From Antedon mediterranea (lineage: Eukaryota > Echinodermata > Crinoidea > Comatulida > Antedonidae): DNA of 64,000 nucleotides. A program made the position numbers and the translations under genes. A model generated the notes under the pieces. The model saw only the letters and a list, made by a program, of their open reading frames with translations, was not told the DNA's origin and searched no databases. Location of the stretch: the NCBI RefSeq assembly GCF_964355755.1, contig NC_092678.1:8526922-8590921 (forward strand), given 5' to 3'. This document shows, piece by piece, positions 37,301-45,660 of this stretch. Each line of letters opens with the position of its first letter. The stretch's first letter is position 1.

Positions 37301-40300
37301 AGTAAAGAACCAGTGACGTCATCCTCATCAGCCAGTTTGTCATACAGTCTTGGTACGGTTGGCGCCAATAGTTCCAATCCATTGGCGTTGGCTGCTGCTC
37401 AGGCAGTTTCTAATACATTACAAGTAAGTATGGTACTAATCATTAAGTCTGGGTACAATTGGTGCTTTAACAGTTGAAATACACCTGGCTTTGGTGGCTG
37501 TTTGGCAGTTTCTAATACATTACAAGTAAGTAAAGTACTAATCATTAAGTCTGGGTACAATTGGTGCTTTAACAGTTGAAATACACCTGGCTTTGGTGGC
37601 TGCTTGGCAGTTTCTAATACGTTACAGATAAGTGGTAATGTTTGTTTCTAAATACAGTTGATTATAATATTGGAAATCCACTGGCTTTGGTGGATTCTCA
37701 GACAGTATTTATTTTTATTTACTTAATACCATCTTTAATGAGGGTGGCCTCTCCCGTTCCAGTGAGGGAACTGATCGAATTTGAGGCCAAGTAAGCCTAA
37801 ATACTGCATCAATGTTGTCATAATTGTTAAACTACCAAGCCATGTTGATGAAGCTAATTCTAGAGGTTCCTATTTCCTTAAAATCATGTAACAAAAACAC
37901 ATGAATAACTCTTTTATTCCATTACTGGTAGTTGTTAAGCTCAAGCTAAACCACTTTTATAATATTTTCTGTTTATACTTTTCTTCTCAGATGAATCAGG
38001 GACGTAGAACGGCAAGCTTTAAAGCAAGTTTTGAAGCGTTGCGTTCTGTAGGTTTTGATCCTACCATAATCACCAAGGATTTCACAATTGGTTCAACCTC
38101 CCCGGCAGCGTCATCAGAGAGTACCAGAAGCCAAAGACAACGCAAGTTCGTTGCTTTAATTACTAAATCATTGTAAAATAACATAAGTAATCAGTAATTC
38201 TGGATTTTAAATTGCGAATATGTCTGTGTGTCAGCAGCTTATACCACCATAATGCCAACCATTAGTGGCCATGTCTGAACATAGCCTTATGTTTATGCTA
38301 AGGAAAGAACATTAAAATCTACTAGTAAATTGTATGAATTCAGAGCTTATAAACTAAAAGTCTTTTGAAGGACATCTTTAAGTAATTAATTATGTTTTTG
38401 CTGATAACACATTGTCTGTCCCTGTAGTTATAAAAAAATAATAATAATATAATCGTAAAAAATATATTAAAAACTAAACAATTACTTAGTGTGAGGTATA
38501 TATTTTTTATAGACAAACCGCAAAAGCTCAGGCCTTATGGGAGAAGCATCAAGCTCAACAAGAACGTCACCAACAGCTTCAGCAGCTTCACCAACAGCAA
38601 ACAACCCCTCTACCAGATACTCCAGATGCTCCTCTTGTGCCACCGTTACCGGAAGATCCAAGCGTGCCATTAGAATGGACATATGATCCAAATGAGCCTC
38701 GTTATTGCATCTGTAACCAAGTGTCGTATGGAGAGATGGTGGGATGTGACAATCCAAATGTAAGTATCAGTGATTGCCTAAGCCTCCTGGTAATCATGGC
38801 TTTCCCTATATTTTTTATGTCAGCTCCCGCTAAATGTGCAATTTTTTTTTTACTACAGTAATTCATTTAAATGTATTGTCCCTTGAAACACAAAAAATGA
38901 AAAAAAAAATATTCTAAATTTAAATTGGCCATATCAAAGTAATATTAAAGTTATTCACTTTTAAGTCGAAAATTCGAGCCAAAAACAACAGTTTACGTAA
39001 TTAACAGGTAAATTAATTAGATTACATTTCGTCTGAGAAATCGTCGCAAGCGAAAGTAAACAAAGATTTCAAACCATGAGTATGCATTATGCACGATGCT
39101 AATTGTGACCCGATCTCGCAAAACCCTCTCTTTGTCGGCAATTCAAAATTCACGTAATCAGTCAAAATACGTCCAATTCGACTACCCTGGCAGATTACAT
39201 GTTTTTGCATTTTCGAAATATTTCACTATTTAAGAATACGTCTACCTGATTTAAACTCCCAAAATTTATTTAAAATTATGAAAAAAAAAAGTTTTAAAAA
39301 CATGTATTTTCCTCAAGCCTAACAATTTATTCACGATCTACGCTAAAATTTTGCGTAAATTCAGTTGAAAGTTGCCGAGTTTGACGACATTTTGATCGCC
39401 AGTTCGCTGCACAATATTGAAAGGTCACACATCAAAATAAAGCTCATCCATTTGACATTCCAAATATGGAAGTTTTAGGGCGGAGTTTAAAGAAGGAACC
39501 AATGAAATCTTTGATTTACTATGACATAATTTCAGAAAATTCGGTTCTTCGAAGTTTCTGGAACAGCGAACTGCGTGTGTTGCTATGGCGCATCATCGCA
39601 ATAACAAATGTTATTGGTCAACGCGCTAGATGTTATACGCTCTACGCGCGGAAATAAAAAGTTGTTTACATTTTTGTGAGGTTTTTTTCATTTTACACAC
39701 AGCATGTCGTAAATTGGAATAAAAACGATTTTAATATTCAAAGTAAAGTGTTCGGCGTGTTCTCCAATAGCTGTATCCTGTATTTGTTTATTCCATAGTA
39801 AAATAGACAAGTCAAAAACAATTCACGTCATAAATTCAATTGTATTTTCTATATTTTTTTGGGCTAGGCCTTAATTTTATTATGGTTGTAGGCCTACTAC
39901 TACTGGGCCTAGCTTTATTTTCAATAATAGTTTTCTTTATACATTTTATATATCCAATCGGCTCTTAATTATTTATTTAATTTATTGTCCAGTCCATTCA
40001 TATTAAATGTTTTTTTTTAATCATTGGATTCAAGTCCAAACATTACAGCGAATCTGCCACGTTATAAAACAAATAAATGTATTAAATCGTCAATATAATG
40101 TACTAGCAACCTGTGACTCTGCAAGGCGCCAGACTTGTCGAGGCTAGTTTACTACTAACGCCGGCCCAGTGTCGATGCACCGCTGCCATACACGGCTTGA
40201 TGAACACCCATCAGTAGGCCTAAAGTCTTACAGGCGATGACGGCGAAAATCTGAATAGGCCTAGCTAGGCCTAGGCCTGCTTGGTTTTTCGCTGTTGATA

Positions 40301-41322
40301 TCGTAAACACTTACGAAACCAGTTAAAATAAGTTATAATGCTACTTTTCAATAGTGCAAAATAGTTAATTCGAGTGACTAAATAGGTTAAAACGGGGTCT
40401 GAAATCAGTCAAATTGACTATGATGTGCACGCTGCTATTATCGCACACACTTCCTGGTATGACGTCATTGTGCCTTAGACCAAAATACCGCGTTGCTACG
40501 GAGTGAGTTTTCAGCGCGTATCAAAAAGAATTTCATTGCAAACTTCAAACGCGATTTTCTCGTAAACTAATTGAATGATTTGTAAGTTTTTAAAATGTAA
40601 TAACTTTTTAAATATTTACTCAATTTTTATGAAATTAACACCACTAAAAAGCTTATGATTAAAATAATCCAAATATATAAAAAAATACAAAATGAATATT
40701 TCCGACAAAAGTAGGGTTTTGCCAGATCGGGTCACAATTGGGATTGTTTACAACTCATCACGGTTGAGAAGGTGTTTTCACACAGATCGCGAGGAAGTTT
40801 TATGATTATGCATACAGAGTAGCCAAACAAGCGCATTGCATTATGGGATATGTTTTGATTGAAAACTTTGACTGGAAGTCAAAGTTATTTTTTGAACAAA
40901 AAAACATCTGTATTTCGGTTAAATTATTTTTTTTTTTGACTAATTTTTGGTGAAAGTTAATAACTATTATGATACTTCAAAATAACCCACTTTTTTTCGA
41001 AATTAAAAAAAAAAAAATTTTTTTGAATTAGTCAAAGGGACAATACATCTTTAAGCTTTAGTACTTCTTGAAACATTTATGTTTATTACCGTCAATAAAG
41101 ATAAGATTAAAACTGCTGAAGCGAGTTGTTTTGTTTATTAATTTATAATTTTATATTTTTATTTTACAGTGCCCTATCGAATGGTTCCATTATGGTTGTG
41201 TTGGCATCTTAAATCCACCTAAAGGAAAATGGTATTGTCCGCAGTGTACTTCGTCAATGAAGAGACGTGAAAAGAAAGAAACACATCCAGAAAAAGAGAA
41301 GAAAAAAGACAAAAGTCATTAA
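22321..41322 (+). CDS. ING3: Inhibitor of growth protein 3 (PHD-finger chromatin reader), 9 exons
   Basis: Coding exons: 22321-22348, 32774-32845, 33265-33365, 34270-34432, 35059-35121, 37155-37423, 37991-38145, 38513-38759, 41170-41322. All junctions are AG/GT in compatible phase; the sum is 1251 nt, 416 residues plus TAA (human about 418). Exon 1 encodes MLYLEDYLE, the invariant ING3 start. Residues 1-105 form the N-terminal ING helical domain ([36 protein letters not shown]). Residues 150-345 are a low-complexity Ser/Gln-rich linker with the conserved [13 protein letters not shown] block. Residues 349-392 are a PHD finger with C349, C351, C362, C367, H373, C376, C389, C392 in C4HC3 spacing, split between exons 8 and 9. 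Family knowledge: ING3 is a subunit of the NuA4/TIP60 acetyltransferase complex in the nucleus, and its PHD binds H3K4me3. Intron 1 is 10.4 kb and mostly transposons. The exon-6 donor has been duplicated downstream. Confidence 0.95.
22494..22575. mobile_element. Left end of element P3 (doubled CGGCCGCCG terminus)
   Basis: TTAGGTCCATCTCGGCCGCC, a second CTCGGCCGCCGG, then TGTATGGAGCGCC about 25 bp further in. Its inverted partner is at 32463-32531. The intervening 10 kb hold P2, repeat R copy 2 and the BEL/Pao element. It lies about 145 bp inside ING3 intron 1. Confidence 0.65.
22598..23135. mobile_element. Element P2, truncated copy of P1 in opposite orientation
   Basis: Starts AATTACAGTCGAAGCGGCCG and matches the reverse complement of the right end of P1 (GCTAGTTCAATAACGGTAAT, GTATGGAACGCCGTGTGCGC, TTGATTGTCGTTGTTTTGT). 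It then runs straight into an inverted 75-bp satellite array. The other terminus is missing. It lies next to the P3 left end in ING3 intron 1. Confidence 0.7.
22708..23127 (-). repeat. 75-bp minisatellite array, reverse orientation
   Basis: Five to six units of the same 75-bp monomer as 20010-20835, here as its complement (AATACTGTATAAAGATTCGA, TTCGGCAATACCGTACGTAA). Units are more uniform than in the larger array. Confidence 0.9.
23803..24985. mobile_element. Repeat R, copy 2 (CGCGACCGATTT-ended family)
   Basis: Longer, colinear copy of 16988-17785. It ends with GCGGCGCTCCATACAAAATA and then two CGCGACCGATTTCA motifs a few bases apart (about 24953-24983), the same end layout as P1 and P3 with a different core motif. 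It lies in ING3 intron 1, 200 bp from the BEL LTR. Confidence 0.7.
25181..25739 (-). repeat. 3' LTR of the BEL/Pao element
   Basis: 559 bp. A TATA-like CTTATATACAC lies at about 25452-25462 and AATAAA (plus TTTATT) at 25241-25246, both on the element strand. The same positions recur in the other LTR. Confidence 0.9.
25740..25749 (-). other. Polypurine tract of the BEL/Pao element
   Basis: AAGGGGCCGG on the element strand directly abuts the TGTAAAGG start of the 3' LTR, where the plus-strand primer of an LTR retrotransposon is expected. It is interrupted by CC, so it is not a perfect purine run. Confidence 0.5.
25855..31821 (-). CDS. BEL/Pao gag-pol polyprotein (1988 aa)
   Basis: One uninterrupted frame carrying all enzymes for retrotransposition. 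In order: coiled coil about 140-200; DUF1759-type Gag region about 295-440; zinc knuckles C528/C531/H536/C541 and C562/C565/H570/C575; aspartic protease with DPGS at 684-687 (most families have D-S/T-G-S, so P685 is unusual); reverse transcriptase about 980-1150 with D1029 in the first catalytic block; RNase H with D1290, E1334 and D1364; integrase zinc site H1626/H1631/C1661/C1664 and core D1697, D1759, E1809; DUF5641-type C-terminus about 1890-1985. No envelope gene. The position normally Tyr in the YxDD box is Asp here (D1108-V-D-D), so polymerase activity is doubtful although D1110 and D1111 remain. Otherwise the frame looks functional and young. Confidence 0.93.
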   Translation of the reverse strand: MSTAGLIGDSTRRRRVPTEKGLEYNKDLKLRNIHYSFKAVKEKSERIQYVKGSNPDLEVMRNEYKAWMGMYEEFLQRHDEYYALLSDEERVSYRIKWYDERSNWLGNFKASMEEWFGIASSKRPNPPGSIVSRRSSQHSLAVSERLRSEQKRAELKARAASLRNVHQLELQKLSLRLKEEEMRLQTEVDVLEARSRVLDKFDSEAGSVFSDSLDIDRAPRARLASSLDGKVNAHTHVDVCAHIEDHRVHVQDKVPVYGDEVRVPDVNGKITNPYGMPTITTDLPQALVKQLQRPTPEMMKFGGDPMEYKKFMRQFQARVVRNTESDDERLYYLEQFTYGEAKKIVNGFSYLDAELGYQAALHELEERYGDTELIANAFIRKALAWPVIKDGNPKALDAFSIFLVECENAVRCVDSMKILEYSENMKKIVKRLPYSLHDKWRSLVQKTKENKQTVAFKLLVQFVKNEAKKANDPTYGKLALCGDDFGVQGPAQTKSRGRVSTATNLSDGQNLDGSILSSNKANSQTTRCLYCMNTSHSLMGCRKIETLTLQGRIHFLRSKGLCFGCLKPGHMKQHCRNKAVCKKCQGHHPSVLHVSGREGNAVDISKTIANNMEAPKTVAPNTDTSKTKSTTTQTQIDGSSSFADVYGSDTENTECDGDCTMAIVPVRVRMRNSIKEVVTYAFLDPGSNVSFCSSALMKEVCGTGHKMKITIETMGVPHTMYTYVVEGLEILSLDSLNITELPKVYTKDRMPVSHHHIPTASDVRHWPHFSDVHLPHVNADIGLLIGNNVPDAYTPRQVRTGPAGSPHATQTALGWIAWNVIRNDGSRSGKEDILAVNKATISAIQEVEDNRKLEKLVRECINYDFPERTIDDRKEWSQEDRRFMAVVEKSCRLKDGHYQISLPFRSDLNLPDNSEVAVRRLKGLEKRLRRDSKLHSDYNDFMSKIIQNGYAEIVPIKDLARADRKVWYIPHHGVYHPKKPDKVRVVFDCTCKYHGVSLNDLLLQGPNLTNNLIGVLLRFRQENVAIMGDIVSMFYQVHVPKDECDFLRFYWWPQGNLSIDPVIYRMTVHLFGAVSSPSCANFALRLTAQRNKNLFDPIVADTVLGNFDVDDCLKSVSSSDQAVSLIQQLTTLCEMGGFKLSKWVSNKREVLLSVPAAERAKEFENIELDYEKLSIERALGIRWSVVADTLGFKNVVPSRQPTRRNVLSIISSVYDPLGFAAPFILPAKILLQEMCRNNVQWDQELTGNDLARWQQWLNNLTNLDKLIIPRCFKPSIFGKVKSCQIHNFSDASNQGYGMVSYLRLEDVDGKIHCSLLIGKSRVAPLKKVTVPRMELTAAMLAVRVNKIIMDELSCQVHKVLFWTDSMSVLKWISNESAHFHTFVANRIHTIRESSESSQWRYVESKCNPADDASRGLDFRNLLQNQRWLKGPDFLWKSEDNWPKYDIQPQPILDNDPEVKTTANAVIVNGSSEIIKRLFSRYSTWMRLKIAVGWILRLKCKLREQAALKKRKLNNNHNQTQTQAENKKLQCNGNPISPEILETAEEAIIRYVQTKQFPDELNSLKEGELHGKLKKSSSIYKLNPFIKDGILRVGGRLEQASIPYEMKHPILLPKKHVVSNLLLEETHRLTGHLGKNAILARVRQKYWILGANEAIKRLTSKCVVCRKYQGKAGEQMMADLPEERLKPNMPPFSNIGMDYFGPLEVKRGRAVQKRYGVIFTCFTSRAVHLEVAHSLDTASCINAIRRFIARRGTPNMILSDNGTNLVGAERELREEISKWNQTKLTNTLSQKGIAWKFNPPHGSHFGGVWERLIRSVRKILYSLMHHQMHRFDDEGLHTLFCKVEATLNSRPITTVSDDPNDLQALTPNDLLLSKGKVLQPGIFSKDDNYPRRRWRQVQHLADLFWKRWTKEYLPTLQVRRKWINPRRNFAVGDIVLLMENTPRNTWALGRVLKVMTDRNGYVRVVEVKTATTVLQRPIDKLCLLLEADN
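31840..32398 (-). repeat. 5' LTR of the BEL/Pao element
   Basis: Apparently identical to 25181-25739. It would hold the promoter that drives the element leftwards, against ING3 transcription. Both LTRs also contain a sense 64-codon frame (32198-32004 here) with a hydrophobic N-terminal half; nothing suggests it is a gene. Confidence 0.9.
32463..32531. mobile_element. Right end of element P3
   Basis: GGTGGCGTACCATACAATTC, then CCGGCGGCCGAGATTGTCGG and a second CGGCGGCCGAGATGGATC: the inverted counterpart of 22494-22575. It lies 65 bp past the BEL LTR and about 240 bp before ING3 exon 2. Confidence 0.65.
35258..36412. mobile_element. Non-autonomous hAT-like element in ING3 intron 5
   Basis: Terminal inverted repeats CAGGGCTCGATTTA ... 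TAAATCGAGCCCTG bound 1,155 bp. CAGGG-type ends are characteristic of hAT transposons. The flanks share CAATG directly at both ends (35253-35257, 36413-36417), shorter than the usual 8-bp hAT duplication. Just inside each end are GGGCTAG-type subterminal motifs. The interior holds AGGCCTAGGCCT tracts and no transposase. Confidence 0.75.
37402..37635 (+). repeat. 102-bp tandem duplication of the ING3 exon-6 end and its splice donor
   Basis: GGCAGTTTCTAATACATTAC followed by AAGTAAGTA occurs at 37402 (the real exon-6 end), again at 37504 and, decayed to ACAGATAAGT, at 37606. Units of 102 bp contain the last 22 bases of exon 6 plus 80 bases of intron. An in-frame TGA lies in the first intronic segment (37475-37477), so use of the second donor would truncate the protein before the PHD finger. 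Confidence 0.85.
38868..41055. mobile_element. 2.2-kb foldback element in ING3 intron 8
   Basis: Ends AAATGTATTGTCCCTT (left) and AAGGGACAATACATCTTTAA (right) are inverted and match the MITE family of copies A-C. A second inverted pair, TTGTGACCCGATCTCGCAAA at about 39103 and its near-complement at about 40719, shows that the arms extend at least 250 bp inwards. The interior has no long frame. It fills nearly all of intron 8 (38760-41169) and separates the two exons that encode the PHD finger. Confidence 0.7.
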
Positions 41323-41589
41323 ATTTTGTGTCAAATGCATAGAAAGAAAGTGGCATTAAAAAGGTTGATGTAATAATAATAATGATCCCATGGTATGTCG
41401 TAAAAAGGACAAATTTAACTGGAGGGATATAATTGAATACACTGTAACATACATGTATATATTGTCCAATGTGTGATTTTGAAGTAGTTGTGTAGTTTTT
41501 AAAAAGTGGTAGAAAAAAGGCAGTTCAGCACAAAACCTGCTGAACCAAATGTAGTTAAAGCAAGCAAGGGCATTTACTGTTGAGTAAAC

Positions 41590-41595
41590 AATAAA
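41590..41595 (+). terminator. Candidate ING3 polyadenylation signal
   Basis: AATAAA 268 bp past the ING3 stop codon, the first canonical hexamer downstream that I noted; an ATTAAA lies earlier at about 41354. Confidence 0.4.
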
Positions 41596-41872
41596 TATTG
41601 TACTAAAATCAAAGAAACAATAACAAGAGTTTTTATTGAAACCAGTTACATACATACAGGTACTGTGATGGTAAGTATTGTACATTTCCTAGTGTAGTGT
41701 ATATTGGCAAAATGATAATGGTATCGTATATTTATTTTATCTTATTCATAACCTAATTTCTATGAGACAGTTGCATTATACAATGCATTTATTATATAAT
41801 AGCGCATTCCACAAACAATCTCTTCTCATTGCTGTGTTTGTTACAATTACATGCTTCTCCCCTAAAGCTTGG

Positions 41873-43713
41873 TTCCCATTAGAACGTAACGCAAGGACGT
41901 AAACGCAACGCAAGCGTTTTAATCAATGACAAGCGAAGTTATAGACAGTTAGCAATCACAAGCGAATAAGTCATCGCTTGTGATTGGTCAATTCATTTGC
42001 GTTGCGTTACGTCCTTGCGTTGCGTCGCTAGTGGAAACCAAGCTTAAGAGAGTCACGTCATGGTGATGCTGTCAACTACGGCGTTATTTTGTTTGTATGA
42101 CCGTGGCTGTGTGAGCTAGTACACCGGGCAATCTAACAATAACTGAGCACAAATGGTTTATCTGTGGCTGCGACAAGATCAGTTCCACGCCCCCAGACAG
42201 ACACCGTGGGAATATGTACATATATCCAGGGGCGGTCGCAGAACTATTTTAAGAGGGTTGCCCACGAGTCCTGGACCGTAGATACCGAGTTTTTGCGTCA
42301 AAGCGAATTTTGTTGAATGACCCGACACCCCTGGACAGTGCTGCAAACATCGCAGCACTATTGGCCGAATTTTTAAATTTCAAACTGGATGCAGCCATAT
42401 GACATCTCGAAGATGGTACCGTATAGCCGTATTTGGTAGCGAGTTTATTGATGTGTATGTGACGTCACATCCCGTCTTATGACGTCATTACTGCTTCTTT
42501 TGCTGTACCCCCTAAAGAATAGAATATAGTTGTTTTAATTATGTTTTATTATTTAGGTGATCTTAAAATAACACCTTGTTATTGTACAAAATGTAATTGT
42601 TCTCTTTAGTCGTTGACCTCAAATGACCTCTTCACAAGTTCATTTTCTCGGGATTTCTTTTCTGTAGCCCTTTACACCAAGTAGAAGTCAAAAGTGTATA
42701 AACACCTTTGTACGTAATTATTTCACGGTTAAACCATTCCATCTACTATATTGGGTCCATCCGCAAGCTGGCGGCAAGAGACATTGTACCATTGCTTGCT
42801 ATCAGATTGTTATTCACCTTGTGATTCACTTTTCGATGGATAAGACGAGATCAATAAGACGGAAAACCTTATATTTGTAAACGGGTACTAAGATTGCTAC
42901 TAAAGCTTGGTTCCCACTAGCGACGCAACCTACGCAACGTAAGAAAATGCCCTTCCACTCATTGTGTTTGCCCCCGCCTGCGTGAAATCGAACCTGCGAT
43001 GTTTGCAGCATTGTTGCGTCGTTAGTTCCCACTTGAACGGCATTTTGCGTCGATACGTCGCTGCGTTGAGTTCTAGTGGAAACCACGCTTTAGTGCAACA
43101 AAAGAATACATATTACGAAGTAAATCGTTTATGCCAGTAAAGCTTGGTTCCCACTATCGACGCAACGTAACGCAAGCTACGCAATGAAGCGTGGTTCCCA
43201 CTCGCGACGCAACACAAGGACGTAACGCAACGCAAGTAAATTGACCAATCACAAGCGATGGCTTATTCGCTTGTGATTGCTAACTGTCTATAACTTCGCT
43301 TGTCATTGGTTAAAACGCTTGCGTTGCGTTTACGTCCTTGCGTTACGTTCTAGTGGGAACCAAGCTTAATAAGCAAATGCCCTTCCAATAATTGTGTTTG
43401 CCCCCGCCTGCGTGAAATCAAACCTGTTATGTTTGCAGCATTGTTGCGTCGTCGGATCCCACTTGTGATTACGCAATACAGCACTTTGCGTCAATAAGTC
43501 GCTGCGTTGCGTTCTAGTGGGAACCATGCTTTAAGCTTGGTTCCCACTAGATACGCAAAATATGCAACGTAAGAAAATGCCCTTCCAATAATTGTGTTTG
43601 CCCCCGCCTGCGTGAAATCAAACAACCTGCGATGTTTTCAGCACTGTTGCGCAGTCGTCGGTTCCCACTTGTGATTATGCAATACAGCACTTGCTAGTGG
43701 GAACCACGCTTAA
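41873..43713. mobile_element. Cluster of five palindromic MITEs, one nested in another
   Basis: Copies with TAAGCTTGGTTCCCACTAG ends: a 41873-42046, b 42901-43092, c 43139-43186 plus 43369-43532, d 43187-43368 (inserted inside c), e 43532-43713. Two interior types exist: a and d share a CGCAAGGACGTAA-rich interior; b, c and e share AATGCCCTTCCA(C/A)T...GCCCCCGCCTGCGTGAAATC. The region 42050-42900 between a and b has no recognised gene. Confidence 0.85.
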
Positions 43714-43739
43714 CGATGCAGGCATCATTAGCAACATTT

Positions 43740-44830
43740 TACAGGTACGCTTTTGAGAAATGACTTTTTAATATTGACACAGAAGACATAACATGCTATC
43801 TAGTTTATTTCCGTAAATATGGTTACATTACATTACGTAGTTATAACAGATAATACATGTTTGTTTATTTCACCATTATACTGTATCATATCATAATTGT
43901 CATAAACACAAATATTATTTTTGCTAAATATTCATAATTATTCACTATTATCTTATTCTTATTATATGTATTAATGTAATTGTCCCAAAACATAATTATT
44001 TATGCCTACCATAATAACTATTACCATTTTATAATATATCATTTTCGATTCTATATCTCTATACTGTATGGATAATACGTTTTATTTATTTCACCATAAT
44101 TCTGTATCATGTCATACTTGCCACAATTAAATCCAATAACATATTCGTTACATATTCATAATTCTATTGTGTTAATTACCAAAGTATTCTTTATAATTAG
44201 GCCTATCACTAACATAATTATTTGCTATAATGACTATCTGCCATTATGATATTTCACTTTCATTTAAAATACTGTATCATATTATTGTTTTTTTATTAAA
44301 TATTTTCAGTTAATTAGCAAGCCTTTAATTGCCAAATTTATTGTAAGGAATTAATAATTATCATTTTAATTTTCTTCATGATTATCGTTATCACAATTAG
44401 TTATCATTGCAACAATTGTGAACATTAGTTTACATGTTACTGTATCATAAAATACAGAATGCAAAGTTGTCGTACTTTGAGAGAAGCATATTGTTATTGG
44501 TAATATATAAATTTACTTGTGGCTTGAGGAGAACGTTTCTTCTTGTCTACAATAAGGAAATGTAGGTCTAACATAATTATTTATCATAATAACTATTTAT
44601 CATTTTATATTGTATTTTAATATAATATAGTATATCTTTATACTTTAGCCTAGTGATACTATGTTTAATTTTCACCATATAACCTTAACCCATATCATAT
44701 TATAATAGCCATAATTAAAACAAATAACATATTTGTTACATACTCATAATTATTATCCAATTTAATGCAAAGTTGTCGTCGTATTTTAAGAGATGACTGT
44801 TGTAGATAAGATTAGGTTTTACCATTGCGT
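43740..44830. repeat. AT-rich, diverged tandem-like sequence
   Basis: Blocks such as CATAATTATTTATCATAATAACTAT, TATTTCACCAT and ACATATTCATAATTATT recur several times at intervals of about 200-300 bp with heavy divergence, which suggests an old tandem array. No coding signal is visible. Confidence 0.4.
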
Positions 44831-45044
44831 TGTAAAGATTGATTTTTTGTTTTTAGTTTGGGAATTTGTTAAATGCGCTTATTGCTATTTGTTTCCGTCT
44901 AGATATATCTTCCGAATCGCCAAGTAATAATCCTATTTTTTTTTCGTTTTTCGCCGAATTTCTTCTGTGAATGAATAATTTCTTTTGGTTAATGTTCGTT
45001 TTTATCCTAGTTTACGAAAAAGGTTGACCATTTTAAGGTGGTTT

Positions 45045-45260
45045 GCTATCTCTTGTACGTCCGCTTTACTCGTGAGTAAAATGATCGGCATAGGATACCT
45101 CAAGTGGTATGGTGTAGTCAGTATCAGGACCCCGGATTCCGTGTAGCGCATCATTTTCGAGGGTTAAAGCAAAGAGAACGGGAACCATGTTGTCCCCTGC
45201 GGTACTTCAATGTTGCTCCATTGATCTTCAGATTAAGGCAAGTATTGCAGATAAAATATC
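45045..45260 (-). pseudogene. L1-like reverse-transcriptase relic
   Basis: On the minus strand, frames joined by frameshifts read VLFALTLENDALHGIRGPDT, then DYTIPLEVSYADHFTH. This corresponds to the L1-type block after R-Q-G-C-P-L-S-P and the following Y-A-D-D box, here mutated to YADH. It is a decayed fragment 400 bp downstream of the large gene on the same strand and not part of it. Confidence 0.55.
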
Positions 45261-45353
45261 TAACCAATGCACTTGACATATCGATACATATTTGATTTTA
45301 CTTTTGGAGGCCTTTGCGAAATAAATTGCCTATATCACAGGGTTTTATGATGA

Positions 45354-45359
45354 TTTATT
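45354..45359 (-). terminator. Candidate polyadenylation signal of the 1308-aa gene
   Basis: AATAAA on the minus strand, about 300 bp after the stop at 45661. No nearer canonical hexamer was noted. Confidence 0.3.
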
Positions 45360-45660
45360 TTTAAATAAGTTGTGGGAAATTTTGTCTGAAATGTTTTTGT
45401 TACTTTATAGCTGTTTGTTGTTCTTGTTATCTTTGTTTTCTTCTGATATGACAGTATCCTCAATAATGGTCTTTTTAACATGTCCTAATTATATCATATG
45501 TTATTTTGCTGTTATTGAAATATAATTGATCTTCTTGAAAATGAAATGAAAGGAACATGATTGTACTCAGAAGATTATTCCTCCCGTAAAATAAATTGAG
45601 TTGAGATAAAAAATGACATCAAGACTGCAATATATGGGGAACTCGGGTCTGGGTTAAAAG

